From: Pempheris klunzingeri
Taxonomy: Eukaryota; Chordata; Actinopteri; Acropomatiformes; Pempheridae
Length of the DNA: 64,000 bases
Reading direction: 5' to 3'
Assembly: GCF_042242105.1 (NCBI RefSeq)
Contig: NC_092028.1
Coordinates: 15,051,338-15,115,337, forward strand
Within the stretch, counting starts at the first letter, position 1. Each line of letters opens with the position of its first letter. A model generated the notes under the pieces. The model was given only the letters and a program-made list of their open reading frames with translations. It ran no database searches and was not told the DNA's origin. Positions 33,470-45,588 of this stretch are shown here, in pieces. Made by a program: the position numbers and the translations under genes.

Positions 33470-35090
33470 AGCCCTGCATACTGCGCATGCAGGCCTTCTC
33501 CCAGAGAAGACCAGATTCAAAAGAGAGATACAGTCAGAGACCTTTGTGGAGACAAAAAGCGGACCAAAGGTGGCATAATTAACGGATATGTCAGAGCACG
33601 TGAGAAGCGCTTTTGTCAATTTTAATGTCCCTCAATATTATGACTTCATCAGATCTGACTTACATTCAGCATGTAAAGCATTCCATAATCATGGGTCATG
33701 TGGTGAGTGTGATTGTGACGTGTGTATTGGCATTGGCAACGTCAGTTTACCACTTTACAATAAGACTACCCTTATAAAGTATTTATAACATCTAATAAAT
33801 CATCAATAAGCTGACTAACACATTAGATGAGAAAGGCAACAGTGACTTTTTGCTTGCTCAATTGTGAGTGCATATTTATCTGTACTGCTAAACCTCAGAT
33901 TTCATTACTTATCGTAACTCGTTTCATTACTTTACAGCAAGGCTCCCTTTTGCCAGTTATAAATGATAGTATGCATTAAAGTGGATTGTACGTTAAGAGG
34001 TGAATTGTAATGGTAATACTTTTTAAAAAATGGAAATGCTAAAAATGATTGAGAGTGAACTGACATTGCCTGAACACATGAAATGACCCTTTCAGGCCAA
34101 ATTATGCATGTTGAATTCTCCTGATAAGATTTAACACTCCCTGACACCACTACAAAGATATATTTAGGCCATTTTGAACAATGTCACGACTATTTACATC
34201 AGGTTTTCCATTTTTCATCCACGCATTACTCTGTATTACTTCCACGTGTATCATTTTTCCTTTTCTCTTGAAAATTGCTTTTTCTGTCATCCCTTTGGCA
34301 AGAAGTGAACTGGGGGGGATTGAGACAGGGCCAATGACATTTTCAAAGTCAGATAACATAGAAGTCTCATTATGAGTCAGGCAAAAATAAAACACATTTT
34401 TATCTGTGTATCCACATAGCCGAAGGTCACTCGTTTAGGAAATTACAATGGATGTGATGAATTTGTAATTAATGAGAAGATAACAAGCAAACAAAATGGC
34501 ATTTCAGGAGGGTGTCCACCTGACATTCATTAACACCGTGTCACTGAGGTGACCTATGGAGGTCACAGGAGCAATATAAAAGTACATTGGCCCATACATT
34601 TTTATAAATGTGTGGTGTGCATTTATTGATGTGTACAATTTGGTCCTTGATACTGTCTCTTGTTTTTCACTACTATGAAACCATAAGAAGTGACTAATAA
34701 CTGGGCTGGTTACACTTTACATATCGCTGAAATACATCGTATCATAATACTATTCATTTTTTTATCAGATAAGTCAAACTGCTCTATCCTGAAGCTAATC
34801 ATTGAATGAGATTGTTTTAATGTAGCCAGATGTACCGGACAGATGTATCTGCACCAAGGAAAATGGGTAATACATGTAGTCATTGTATTGGTTGTTGTAG
34901 TGTTTTAAAATTTAGATAGAGTTGCTGAGACACTATCAAATCACTAACTGCAGATTTTTGACAAGCACTGGGATAAACCTATTACTTTCACTGGCATAGC
35001 GTCCGCCTAGGTTGTAAAAATATAATGCCTGTGACAGACAGGGATGCTCCACAAATGGGCGTGGAAGGCTTTGTAGTAAAAAAATCGCTG
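33470..35090. other. Divergent spacer between rln3 and rfx1
   Basis: About 1.6 kb upstream of both genes, which point away from each other. It is AT-rich with no recognised gene, RNA or repeat. Confidence 0.5.
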
Positions 35091-35114
35091 CTCCTGTGAC
35101 TTTAAGACAATTTG

Positions 35115-35330
35115 GCAGAACTCAGCCAATCAGAGCAGCGAAGGGGGAGGGCAGGGAGCGGGTGGGTAGCAACAGTTGCCCTGGTGAGGACGAAGCGCCA
35201 TAGCCACGGTAGCCCTGGCGACAAGAACCCAGCAACGAGAATCAACAACAACAACAACTGAATCCGCCATAAAAAATAAAAGAAGACATTTTACCGGTGG
35301 GAAATACACACGTGGAACCAGAGGTGAAGC
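35115..35330 (+). promoter_or_regulatory. rfx1: rfx1 promoter / 5' UTR with CCAAT box and X-box-like sites
   Basis: A CCAAT box sits at 35126-35130 in a locally GC-rich stretch without TATA. Two related motifs follow: gttgccctggtgag (35175-35188) and gtagccctggcgac (35209-35222). Each has a good GTNRCC half, a 2-nt spacer and a poorer RGYAAC half, the arrangement of an RFX X-box. The 5' UTR exon end is uncertain; a donor-like site lies near 35506. Confidence 0.5.
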
Positions 35331-37059
35331 TATTGACATATAGGAAATATTTTATGTCCATTTATGCTTCAGCTGAATTCTGCTATTGCTCTTTTCCCTT
35401 GTTGTTTCAGTAGCCATAACTGGCAAGTGCCTTCCAGTGTTAGCCGACGTTAGCCTGCAAGCTAGCCGTCGCACTGATAATCAGTCGGGTCCGTTTCTTG
35501 AATGAGGTAGTTCGTGCCCGCCACTCATTGCAGTGACACTGAATTGTGCCTGCCATGACGACGCAGCTACAGATGCATACTCAAGCAGGCCGTTGTTATG
35601 GCGATGTCAAATGCAAAAGGTACAAAATGGCGGTTGTTGTAGAGACCAGCTAGCTTGCTACCCGTGTTACCTTGCCTGATAGCTAGCTTCAGTGCTGTCA
35701 CGACAGGCGTGTGCTCGGTGCTGCTTACAGCTAACGGGACGAGTTACCTGCAACGGACACTCGTCTCTTTTAACGATAATGTGCGTGTTTACTGTGCTGG
35801 TTTAACACATTACGGGACGAGTATTTATCAGCAGCCGGCTCACCGTGTACCCAAGTCACTGAGCACATAACGTGAACTAACCAAAAGGAAGAAGGGCAGT
35901 TAAGCCAAAAGTGTAACTAGTTTGACAGCTTTTGTTGTACTAGGCAGTGGCAGAGCTGGAACTATGTAAAGTTGAAGGAGCTAGTTCAGGTGGTGGACAT
36001 TGAACGTCTAACGTTAATGGGCGTGGTGAAGGAGGGCGTTTTGCAGGTGCTTAGCAGGTCCGAGGCCAGTTTAACGTGTTTGTTCATTGATTTGCCTTAT
36101 GAGCAACAAACATCTGCAACAAGCTTTCTTGTAATCGATTAGCTATCAACGTAAGGTTTAAAACCCACAAAAACGATGTTGGTCGTAATATATCCTCTCC
36201 ACTGCCCTAGCTTGTGTCACTCCAATGAACAAAGAGTTGGTGTATGGGATATTGTATTAAAAATATCACAAATGAAGCACATTGTGCACATGTGATCTCG
36301 TAGTTGTGTGTGTCAAACCATAACCACAGCATGTATTACTACAGCAATGCACAGTGTCGAGGGACTTTCCCAACTTGTGCTCAGGGCATTACTGTGTATG
36401 TGAGTGGCCATAGGATGTGTGATCACATTACAGGTAATGAGACACCGAAAAGCTTGTTCCCGTCAATGCTCCGCCCCCATTTCTCCACATTAGCTGCACC
36501 ACCAACAGGTTAGCCACAGCAGTACTGTGACAAACAACCCTTCTTATTCAGTAATTATTCAGAAATGTCCCTGGTGTCTCTATGATATGATCAGTTGGCC
36601 ACAGATTAATTTTATTAGGACAAAATAGGGGGTGAAATATTTATCTGATGCACATCTGTTATTGATCATTATTCAACACTTTTAAGATTTCCTGCATCAA
36701 GCATCACTTGCCTCATTTCTAAAATGTTGCGTAAGCCATTTTAAAGGTTAGACTCTCCACAAAGTAATATTATTCTAGAAGCTGTGATTCATTCATTTTT
36801 TTCTGATACATCCTCCAAAGTTGGGAATTTTTACTTCTTACTTTCAAAACCACATCTCAATCCCCTGTCTTGTCCCTGAATGATTATACATTGTCTTGAG
36901 AAACAAAATAACATTAAGCTATTCTAAGCAAATAGAACCTGAAAAAAAACAGTAGCGGGGTGAATCCTGGGTAACCAATCTACAGCATCCTGAATATTTA
37001 TGAGAAATGCTCAATTAGCCACTTTGTTCTTTTTCCTAGGGTGATTCCCTGCTCTTGTA

Positions 37060-40000
37060 ATGGCCACCTCAGGCTACGTAGGCGAGATCCAGCCGGCAGC
37101 CCAACCCCAGGGGGCTGGTGTTACCATCACACCGGGGCAGCCCGACGCCAGCCCCACCCCTCCAACTGCCCCTCAGTTTCTGGCTGAGATTCAGACTGCT
37201 GTGGCCACTCCCACTGTTGTCACATCCACAGGCCAAACTACTCCCACAGATCAAGCCACCTCTATTGCCACTCAGAAGCCTGCTGCTGGTAGTCAAACAC
37301 AGTCCACAGCACAGGCCCAACCAGCCCAGACACAGTATGTGACTGCAGAGATCCAGGGCTCCCCCACACAGTCTGGAAATGCTCAAACCACTCCTCAGTA
37401 CATCGTTGTTACAGTCACAGGTAAGGCCTGGACATTACACACCATTATACACACAGAAGCAGCACTTCGCTATATAAGTTATATCACTCCTCATAAAACT
37501 GGAAGTTGCGTTAAGACTTATGCCTCTAAAAGGTGTGTTTTAAATGTCTTTTATTTTTCAAAACTGGTAAATATAAAAACCTACTCATGTTAAACATCAC
37601 ATATGCTGTTATCAGATTTAGTAACACTGTATGTTCCTCAGTGTAGGTATTTCAAAGTTTTAAGGATTTAATAAACACTTAATGCTTAACACACCTCACT
37701 ACACAATTCCTTGTCCTGTTGCGTTTGTTGTTTAGTGTGATTATCTTGAATAAAGTATTTACATTCTTCCTTTGTCCCTCAGAGGGCTCCCTTCACTCGA
37801 GTGACAGTGTGTCAGACTCTAGCCCCCCTCCGGCTGTGGTGCAGACAGGAGTTCCCACACAGGTTGTTCAGCAGGTACAAACGGCTCAACAGGTAAAATA
37901 TGCACATACACACAAATATAACATGAAACTTCCTGTTCCTTGACTGTTCCAACTAAATGGTAACTTTAACTCAACAGAGGTCCGTGGTGCAGGCCACCTC
38001 TCAGATAGCCAAGACTGAGCCAGGCACCCAGCTTAGTGTCACCAGTCTACAGCCTGTTCATATCAGCCCAGAGGTAAGTAAACACACACAGTAAGACATT
38101 TCATCGTAGTTGGTCACATATGATGTCTGACAACACTTTACAGCTTCCTCACTTTTTGACTTAGTATTAGTCAGCTAATGACTTTTTTGGTCACCCCTTC
38201 CTGTGCTGGCTTTCAGTTCCTACCTAGCACTGAGGTGACAGCGTTAGTCAGAGATCAGAATCTAGAGGAATGCCAGCTGCAACGTGAGATAGAGCAGCCA
38301 GAGTGCCTGGCCTGGGCATCAACAGACTATTTACAAGAATGCTGCAACAAGCCTCTCTTCGTCCCTTTGGATCTCCGTCAGTATTACCAATCACTGTACT
38401 TGCTCTCTGTGCATGCGGAGAAAGCTATAGGAGCCCATCCTGCAGTCACAAGCTCAGGCCCTGATCAGCCACCACTGCAGGCTACAGCTACTACTTTCCA
38501 AGTAGGTCAGGGACACAAGGGAGTCTATAAGCTATAGAGAAAAGGGAACAGTAGAAATGTGTATAAGTTATCTAAGTTAGAATTGCAAAAGAAACATATA
38601 CATTGAAGATATTACAGTTGTCAGGTGATGATACTGTTGATATCGTCTAACTAGGCGGGCAAGAATGAATTGGATTTTTCTGTGTGTATGTGTGTGCCCA
38701 CACCTTAGGTGCAGCAGCAGCTCACATCAGTGCCAGTGCAACATGTGTACACCAATCAAGTGCAGTATGTGGAAGGAGGAGAGACCAACTACACCACCAG
38801 CACCATGTTAGAATAAAACTTCATCCATCGATATATTTTTTTCACTTGGATTACTGCAACAGTTTACTTTGCTTCTAACACGTGTTTTCATGTCTTTTAA
38901 TCAGTCGTTCCAGCTCCTTCCCCTACACTGACACACCCCTGTACACCCAAACCACAGCTGCCCAGTATTATGAAGGCCAGCCAACGTCAGGCTCACAGGC
39001 GTCTACCCCTGGCACACCTCTAACTGTCTCTGTGACCGCAGGCACAACAGGGGGTGTGTCCATGTTTGTGGCCCAGCCCACCAGTGCAGCAGGGGGAGGG
39101 GCCACAGTGGTGACAACAGGTGGCACCACCAATGGGGCAGGGGAAGGTGCAGGCACCAACGGTGGCGCCGCAGGCAGCTATGTGATCCAGGGGGGTTACA
39201 TGTTGGGCAGCAGCGGAGGGGCAGCTGGCAACAGTCAGAACTACTCACACACCGCCCGCGCCTCTCCAGCCACTGTGAGTATTACAGAGGGCGAGGAGAG
39301 TAGCGTGCCGTCGGCAGACAAGAAGGTATGCAGAGGCGCCAAGCGCAGGAATTTCTTCTCGTTTTCTACTCATTCACATAACCCTTTGGTGGCGCACACT
39401 GATGATGTCATGGTTTTGTCCAGTGGAAAACACAATTAAAAATGTGGAGATTCGCATTAGGACCACACAAAGTTAGCTTTCTGCATTGTTCACAATAAAA
39501 TGTGTTGTAGCAGACAGTATTTTTTTTTAACTGTGATTTCCTCCTCAAAGAAAACAAAACCATGACCTCATCATTTTCATATCATTACAGTGCATGTGAC
39601 AAGGGACATTTTTAATTTGCCTGAAATGCCCCAACACTATATTGTTCATCCTAAATTCATCATATTGAACCCCATATGATAATGGTAACCAGCCTATGTT
39701 TGGCAAACATCTCATCAGTATTTCAGGTCATTAATTCATTGCATACCAAAGTTGTATGCCACGGCACGCCAACAAATGTATTTGTGTTTTCATTCCCAAA
39801 TGGTCGACAAACTGCAAAATGAAGATTTGTTTGTGCAATTTATTGAGTAAAAAAATGTGTGCGCATGTACTGTATGAATTGTGGGTAATATGTTTGCACA
39901 TATGCGTGCATATGTTTGGGTGCATGTATGTTGAGGTGTGTTTTCCTGGTTGTATCTACCATCTTTGCTAACTGCTCCAGCTATTTTCTTTTTCTCATTG

Positions 40001-41112
40001 CCTGCGTGTCAGGTACAGTGGTTGCTGGACAACTATGAGACAGCTGAAGGAGTGAGTCTGCCACGTTCCACCCTCTACTGCCACTATCTGCTGCACTGCC
40101 AGGAGCAGAAACTAGAGCCCGTTAATGCTGCCTCTTTTGGGAAGCTCATCAGATCTGTGTTCATGGGGCTACGCACGCGGCGCTTAGGCACACGGTAAGC
40201 CTATAGATGACAGAATAGACCATGTACACACATAGGGGTGCACATACACTCAACCCATCTACAGTGTACCAGTTTCATACACAGCTTCCCTGTTTGACAT
40301 GACGGGGTTGTATATATTCACACTGTTACCAATGCCCTCATTTTTAAATGTATTTTTTTGCCCAATTTGCTGACAGAAACCAATTAGACAAAATGTTAAA
40401 AGCAGGCAGAGAGAGAGAGAGAGAGTGCAGAGACAACAGTTTCTCCTCACACCCCCCGACCACAGTGATGTGCGCCAGCAGCTCAGACACCCTTTTATAT
40501 GCACTGTAGGGTCCATATGTGCTTAGATCTCAATAAGCGGACATCAGCGCAAAGTTTCCTACAAGAGAGCGATGGAAATTTTTCTAGGAAAATTTATAAA
40601 GCTCTTTAGAGCATTGCAAAATGTTTGCCAAGTGTAGGAAAAAGTGTGGGTAGAGATGAGGACAGACAGCATGTGTGTGGGTGAGTGAGTTTGACAAAGG
40701 GGGGGTGAGAAAGTGAGATTGAATTTTTAGAAATATTTGGTAGTACGGGTTAACTTAAACAATATGGTATGTTCTGCTTGATCTATTTTATGATATTAAA
40801 GATTCATATTTTTAAATTAACCTGACTATGTTTGCTTTGGAGGAATGAATGTAGGATTAAGACAACATAAACCCTGTCCTCCCATGTCCTCTTGTTTTCT
40901 CCTCTATAGGTATACTGTGGGAGACAGATTCGCCAACACAAGTTCAATTTTATGAATAAACATATTTTATCTATTCCTGACAGAGGTAATTCTAAATACC
41001 ATTATTACGGGCTGAGGATCAAAGCAGGCTCTTCTCTACTCCGTCTGATGGAAGACCAGCAACACCTGGCCATGAGGCAGCAGCCCTTCTCACAGAAACA
41101 GAGGTACACACA

Positions 41113-41146
<34 letters not shown>

Positions 41147-44100
41147 TCTATTGTTTACCATCTGTAAATTCTTAAATATCCATCTGTTTCCTTTTATATA
41201 GTTGCATCTCTGTCTCTCAGACTATATATGTAATTTCAATCCTCTGCCATTCCCTTTTCACTTTATATAATCTCTGTGTAGATCTGAATGTTTCAGCAAC
41301 GTTATCATATGCATGTCATCCCTGCTCCTGTCAGGTTGAAGCCCGTGCATAAAGTAGAGGGAATGACCAATGGCACAGCATCAGGAGCAGGCCAGCAGCA
41401 GCAACAGCAGCAGGGCTCAGGGCAGGTGGACATCAGCACCCAGGTTCAGCAGTACCAGCAGTTCCTAGGTGAGTTCAGTGACCAGTCAGCAAACACCAAC
41501 ACATATGAAAGTGATGGCTAAAGATTTGCTTAAAAGAAGATTTATGAGTATGATGGCATTATTGTAAAAAAAACAAACAGCATACAGTACAATATTAGTT
41601 ACAGTAGATACTGACTGCCCTTTTCATTTAATGTGCTTTCTCTTTGAGTGTTAAGCATTCTTGTGTGCTGTGTTTCAGATGCATCCAGAGCTCTCCCAGA
41701 GTTCCCTGACATCGACCTCCAGGGCAAGTCTCTGCCAGAGGGCATTGAGCTGGAGCACATCAAGAGCTTTCAGCTGCTGTACAGAGAACATTGTGAGGTA
41801 ACTGACTGAAGCCGGCAGGCACCCATTCAGTATTGAAGTTGCCTTTTCTATCATGTCAGTGTGTCAGTGGAAGACCACTTTGTTACAAAGTACCCACTGT
41901 TACTTATAGGGTATCACAATACTAACCAAAAGTTTAGTGGAAAAAGAAAAGTCTTGTTGTTAGACAGCTGAAGTAAGGTCCATTAATAACTGATTTACTT
42001 GTTTTTCCTCACTTTGTGTCAGTCCAGTTGATCTTCTGATAATCTGTATGTGCTATGTATGCCATTTATTATCAGTCACTGTTGTATAAGATGTTCTCTG
42101 TGTTCTGTCAGGCCATACTAGATGTGATGGTCAACCTGCAGTTTACCCTGGTGGAAACTCTTTGGAAGACCTTCTGGAGGTTCAGCCAGAGTCAGGCTGG
42201 AGATGCCACGTTGGCTGTGTGAGTGGTCAAGACACTAACAAACATTTAGAATTCAGTTTTGTCCTGAACATAGTAAGATATGTTTCCCATTGCAGTAGCC
42301 GTGCCACGTTATACAACATGCATTTAATTAAAGCTGTATGTGTTTTGGCAGTCATGATGAGTCAGAGAAGCGTCTCCCTAAGTCCTGCCTGGTTTTGCTG
42401 TGCAAGTATGACCCAGTGCTGCGCTGGAGCCGTGACTGTGACAACAGCCTGTACCAGGGCCTGGTGGAGATCCTCATTCCTGATGTCCTCAGGCCCATCC
42501 CCAGTAAGGCTCTACGACAAGTATGCTTATGTAGTAAAAGACAGAGATATATGTCTATGATAAAATATTGTATAAACAATATTTCTACCTCAAAATTGAC
42601 CTTGCAGAAAAAAGTTATTTATTTTACTGTGGGCCTCTGCTGAGGAAACTGACTCACTGGTATTCACAGACTTTTTTTTTTTTTTTTTTTCAGTTTCAAT
42701 TTTACTAACATGGAACTGAATCCAGAAAATCTGTTGTTTGAGTGCTTTCTCAGGGAATAAGAATATGAAAACATACTCTGAAGTGACCAGTATTAACAGC
42801 TCTTATCCCTTTTTCTTGCTGCCCCCCAGGTGCCTTAACTCAAGCCATCCGCAACTTTGCCAAGAGCCTGGAGAGCTGGCTGACCAATGCCATGATGAAC
42901 ATCCCTGAGGAAATGGTCCGCATCAAGGTATGCTCCCCTTGTGCTCGCTTGCAGTTGTTGAAACAGCTTGTTTTCTGAGCAGTGGAGCGAGCTGTCTTTT
43001 AGGCCTTTTTTGTTCAGTATCAGCAATTACAAAACCATACTTTTGTTTAGACCGATTGCAAGCTTAGACATTATTGGTAATCCTTTGAACTTTGAACTAA
43101 AACCCCTTTTCTGTGTAGGAGTTTTGCTTGGTGTGGTTGTGTAAACAAGAGCTAGAGCAGATTTTACATAAAATGCAGCTCTATGATGCAGCTTTTGTGA
43201 AAATCAATACAGCAACATGTCTAGGTCAATTATGCAAATCATCCTGAGTAGAAAACAGCCTATTCTGTTACTTATTATACTGTTACTTCTCATGGAATAA
43301 GTCTCATTCTTTACCAGTGTAAATGTACTTTATTAGGGCTTCCACTCTGCCTCTACTCTGAGCATACATTGTTTACCCTAAGTAGCCAAAAAATTGTTAT
43401 ATCAAGTTATTGGTGAAGATATTTGTATGTCCTTTCACCCTTGTCTCTTTGTGCTCTCTCAGGTAACGTCAGCCAATGCATTTGCCCAGACACTGCGTCG
43501 CTACACCAGTCTGAACCACCTCGCCCAGGCAGCCCGCGCCGTCCTCCAGAACACGGCCCAGATCAACCAGATGCTCTCCGACCTCAACCGCGTTGATTTT
43601 GCTAACGTCCAGGTTGGTTTAGTTTCTAAACGCAGTGTGCTGGCACCATTCACGTCACCTTGCATGAATTCCAGTGTTTGTGGGTTAATCCTGCACTAGT
43701 TGTAGAGCCGTGCATACGCAGGTACTGCTGCTGAGGCTTGTGGCTTTGTCGAGTTTTCATATGTTAGTTAGCTATTCAGTCACCATGGCAATCATTTTCT
43801 GGCCGTCTTTTCTGCAACTTTCCCGCTGAGGAAATGTAAACCAAGCACTGAGTCTTTCTCAGAAACTCTTTCAACTTCCTCCAGCGAGTGTATATCATAT
43901 GGTTAGATACAGAACTCTGACCCTGGCAGTCATTTAATGTCTTGTTATAAGACAGTTTGGCAGAGAATGTATTACTTTACAAGAGGACTTTAACCTTAGT
44001 CTTCTTTTTAAAACTTAGTCTGTCTAAACATGAGGTAAACCCTGCTGCCTGCCGCTAATACGGGCATGACTGCCTCTTACTGACACACTGCCCTCATCCT

Positions 44101-45105
44101 GTCCACTTAATGCAGGAGCAGGCTTCATGGGTGTGTCGGTGTGAGGACCGCGTAGTTCAGCGCCTGGAGCAGGACTTCAAGCTAACCCTCCAGCAGCAGA
44201 ACTCCCTGGAGCAGTGGGCTGCATGGCTGGATGGTGTGGTCTCCCAGGTCCTGAAGCCCTACCAGCACAGCCCTGCCTTCCCGAAGGCCGCCAAGCTCTT
44301 CCTGCTGAAGTGGTCCTTTTACAGGTGTGATGGGAGACATTTGTGCACGTCCATTTCCATTCTACTTTGTTGTCTTTCTTGATGCTATACGTTTTAACCA
44401 CAAGCTTCTGTTACACAGTTAATCAGCACACGCTCAGAGTCACTAACAGTAGTCTGCATTAAATGCTGTCAGATTAAAGGCTGTAGAAGTACGAAACACA
44501 GCATGCGCAGAAAGAATGAGAGGAATGTAGATCTTATAACAACACAGACAAAGATCACTTTAATAAATGTATTATTCACATTAATAAACTAGGAAACACT
44601 ATGAAAGAGCCAATTTAAAGCTGTCGAGGAGAGGTCAGATCAATCTATAAAAAGTATTTTCCCCTTGCACTGCAGCCTGGGAGAAAGACTTCCCCTGACA
44701 CAACCACAGTCATAATCTGAGCAGCACTTTCTATGTATGTTCTATGTATGAATTAATATCCAGCAAAACTCTTTACACCTGGGAGCTCACTTCTCTTTTA
44801 GCTGATGTGAAATAATGAAAATGGTGGTTTCACTATGAGAAGTGAGGTCTCTCTCTCTAATTGTAGAGAAATCGGCATTGAGTTGATTCATATACAGAAT
44901 ATGTGCAGAATAAGTGGCTTAATTCCCATTATCTCTGCTCTCCAGCTCCATGGTGATCAGGGACCTGACCCTGAGGAGTGCAGCCAGCTTTGGTTCCTTT
45001 CATCTGATCCGCCTGCTATACGATGAATACATGTACTACCTGATAGAGCACAGGGTGGCCCAGGCTAAAGGAGAGACCCCTATTGCTGTCATGGGAGAGG
45101 TACCA

Positions 45106-45138
<33 letters not shown>

Positions 45139-45518
45139 CACACACACACACGCACCTTCATATGAACTACATAATGTAAGCTATATTTATGGTACTAACA
45201 TGTCTTCTTATTGTTAGTTTGCCAGTTTAGGCCGGGGTCTGAGCCAGCTGGACCCTGACAAAGGTAACTACACTATGTCTTTATGGAATGTCAGACTAAC
45301 AGCAGTCACGCTTCAAGCATTGCTGGTACCTAACTCATTTACCCTCATCTACCCCAGAAGAGGAAGAGGAGGAGGAGGAGGAGAGCGATGACGAAGGTCA
45401 GGAGCTGTCCCTTCCCTCCGACGGGGCCGTGCTCGGGGACGAGTCTCTGGAGCCTCCTGCCAAGCTGGCCAGAACTGACCAGAGAGTCCTCTTCACAACC
45501 ACATCAGCTGACAACTAA
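37060..45518 (+). CDS. rfx1: RFX1 transcription factor
   Basis: RFX1 binds X-box DNA as a dimer and acts as activator or repressor in the nucleus. Exons: 37040-37420 (ATG 37060), 37783-37892, 37978-38073, 38709-38806, 38905-39325, 40013-40194, 40984-41103, 41335-41468, 41679-41797, 42112-42218, 42352-42503, 42830-42927, 43463-43612, 44116-44324, 44946-45099, 45218-45263 and 45358-45518. They give 2,718 nt (905 aa). The glutamine/threonine-rich N-terminus (QYIVVTVT) matches RFX1-type activation regions. Next come the winged-helix RFX domain ([13 protein letters not shown]... [15 protein letters not shown]), a poly-Q patch, the conserved B, C and dimerisation regions ([35 protein letters not shown]) and an acidic EEEEEEE segment near the C-terminus. 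The match over these regions is very close to human RFX1. An optional 95-aa exon and an alternative donor are listed separately. The paralogue (rfx1a/b) is not determined. Confidence 0.96.
38217..38501 (+). CDS. Possible in-frame cassette exon of rfx1
   Basis: Between rfx1 exons ending 38073 and starting 38709 (both phase 0) lies a 285-nt open stretch. It has a good acceptor (cctgtgctggctttcag) and an acceptable donor (CCAA|GTAGGT), and is phase 0 at both ends. It would insert 95 residues, beginning [18 protein letters not shown] and including [17 protein letters not shown]. The open frame extends from 38178 to 38537. The insert does not resemble any part of RFX1 I know. Direct splicing past it gives [17 protein letters not shown], the expected RFX1 sequence, so it would be optional. 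Confidence 0.4.
41105..41147. repeat. AC microsatellite
   Basis: CA run with one interruption, starting at the donor of the rfx1 DNA-binding-domain exon (AG|GTACACACAC). Confidence 0.9.
45105..45155. repeat. AC microsatellite in rfx1 intron
   Basis: CA run with two CG interruptions, just after the donor of the exon ending at 45099. Confidence 0.9.
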
Positions 45519-45554
45519 TAACCACAGAGTAACACTCCCAGACATTACGTTGAT

Positions 45555-45588
<34 letters not shown>

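Noticed and set aside
45105-45165. Apparent continuation of the rfx1 frame into Thr-His repeats
   Set aside because: The frame runs through a donor into a CA repeat. The next exon at 45218 restores the known RFX1 sequence.
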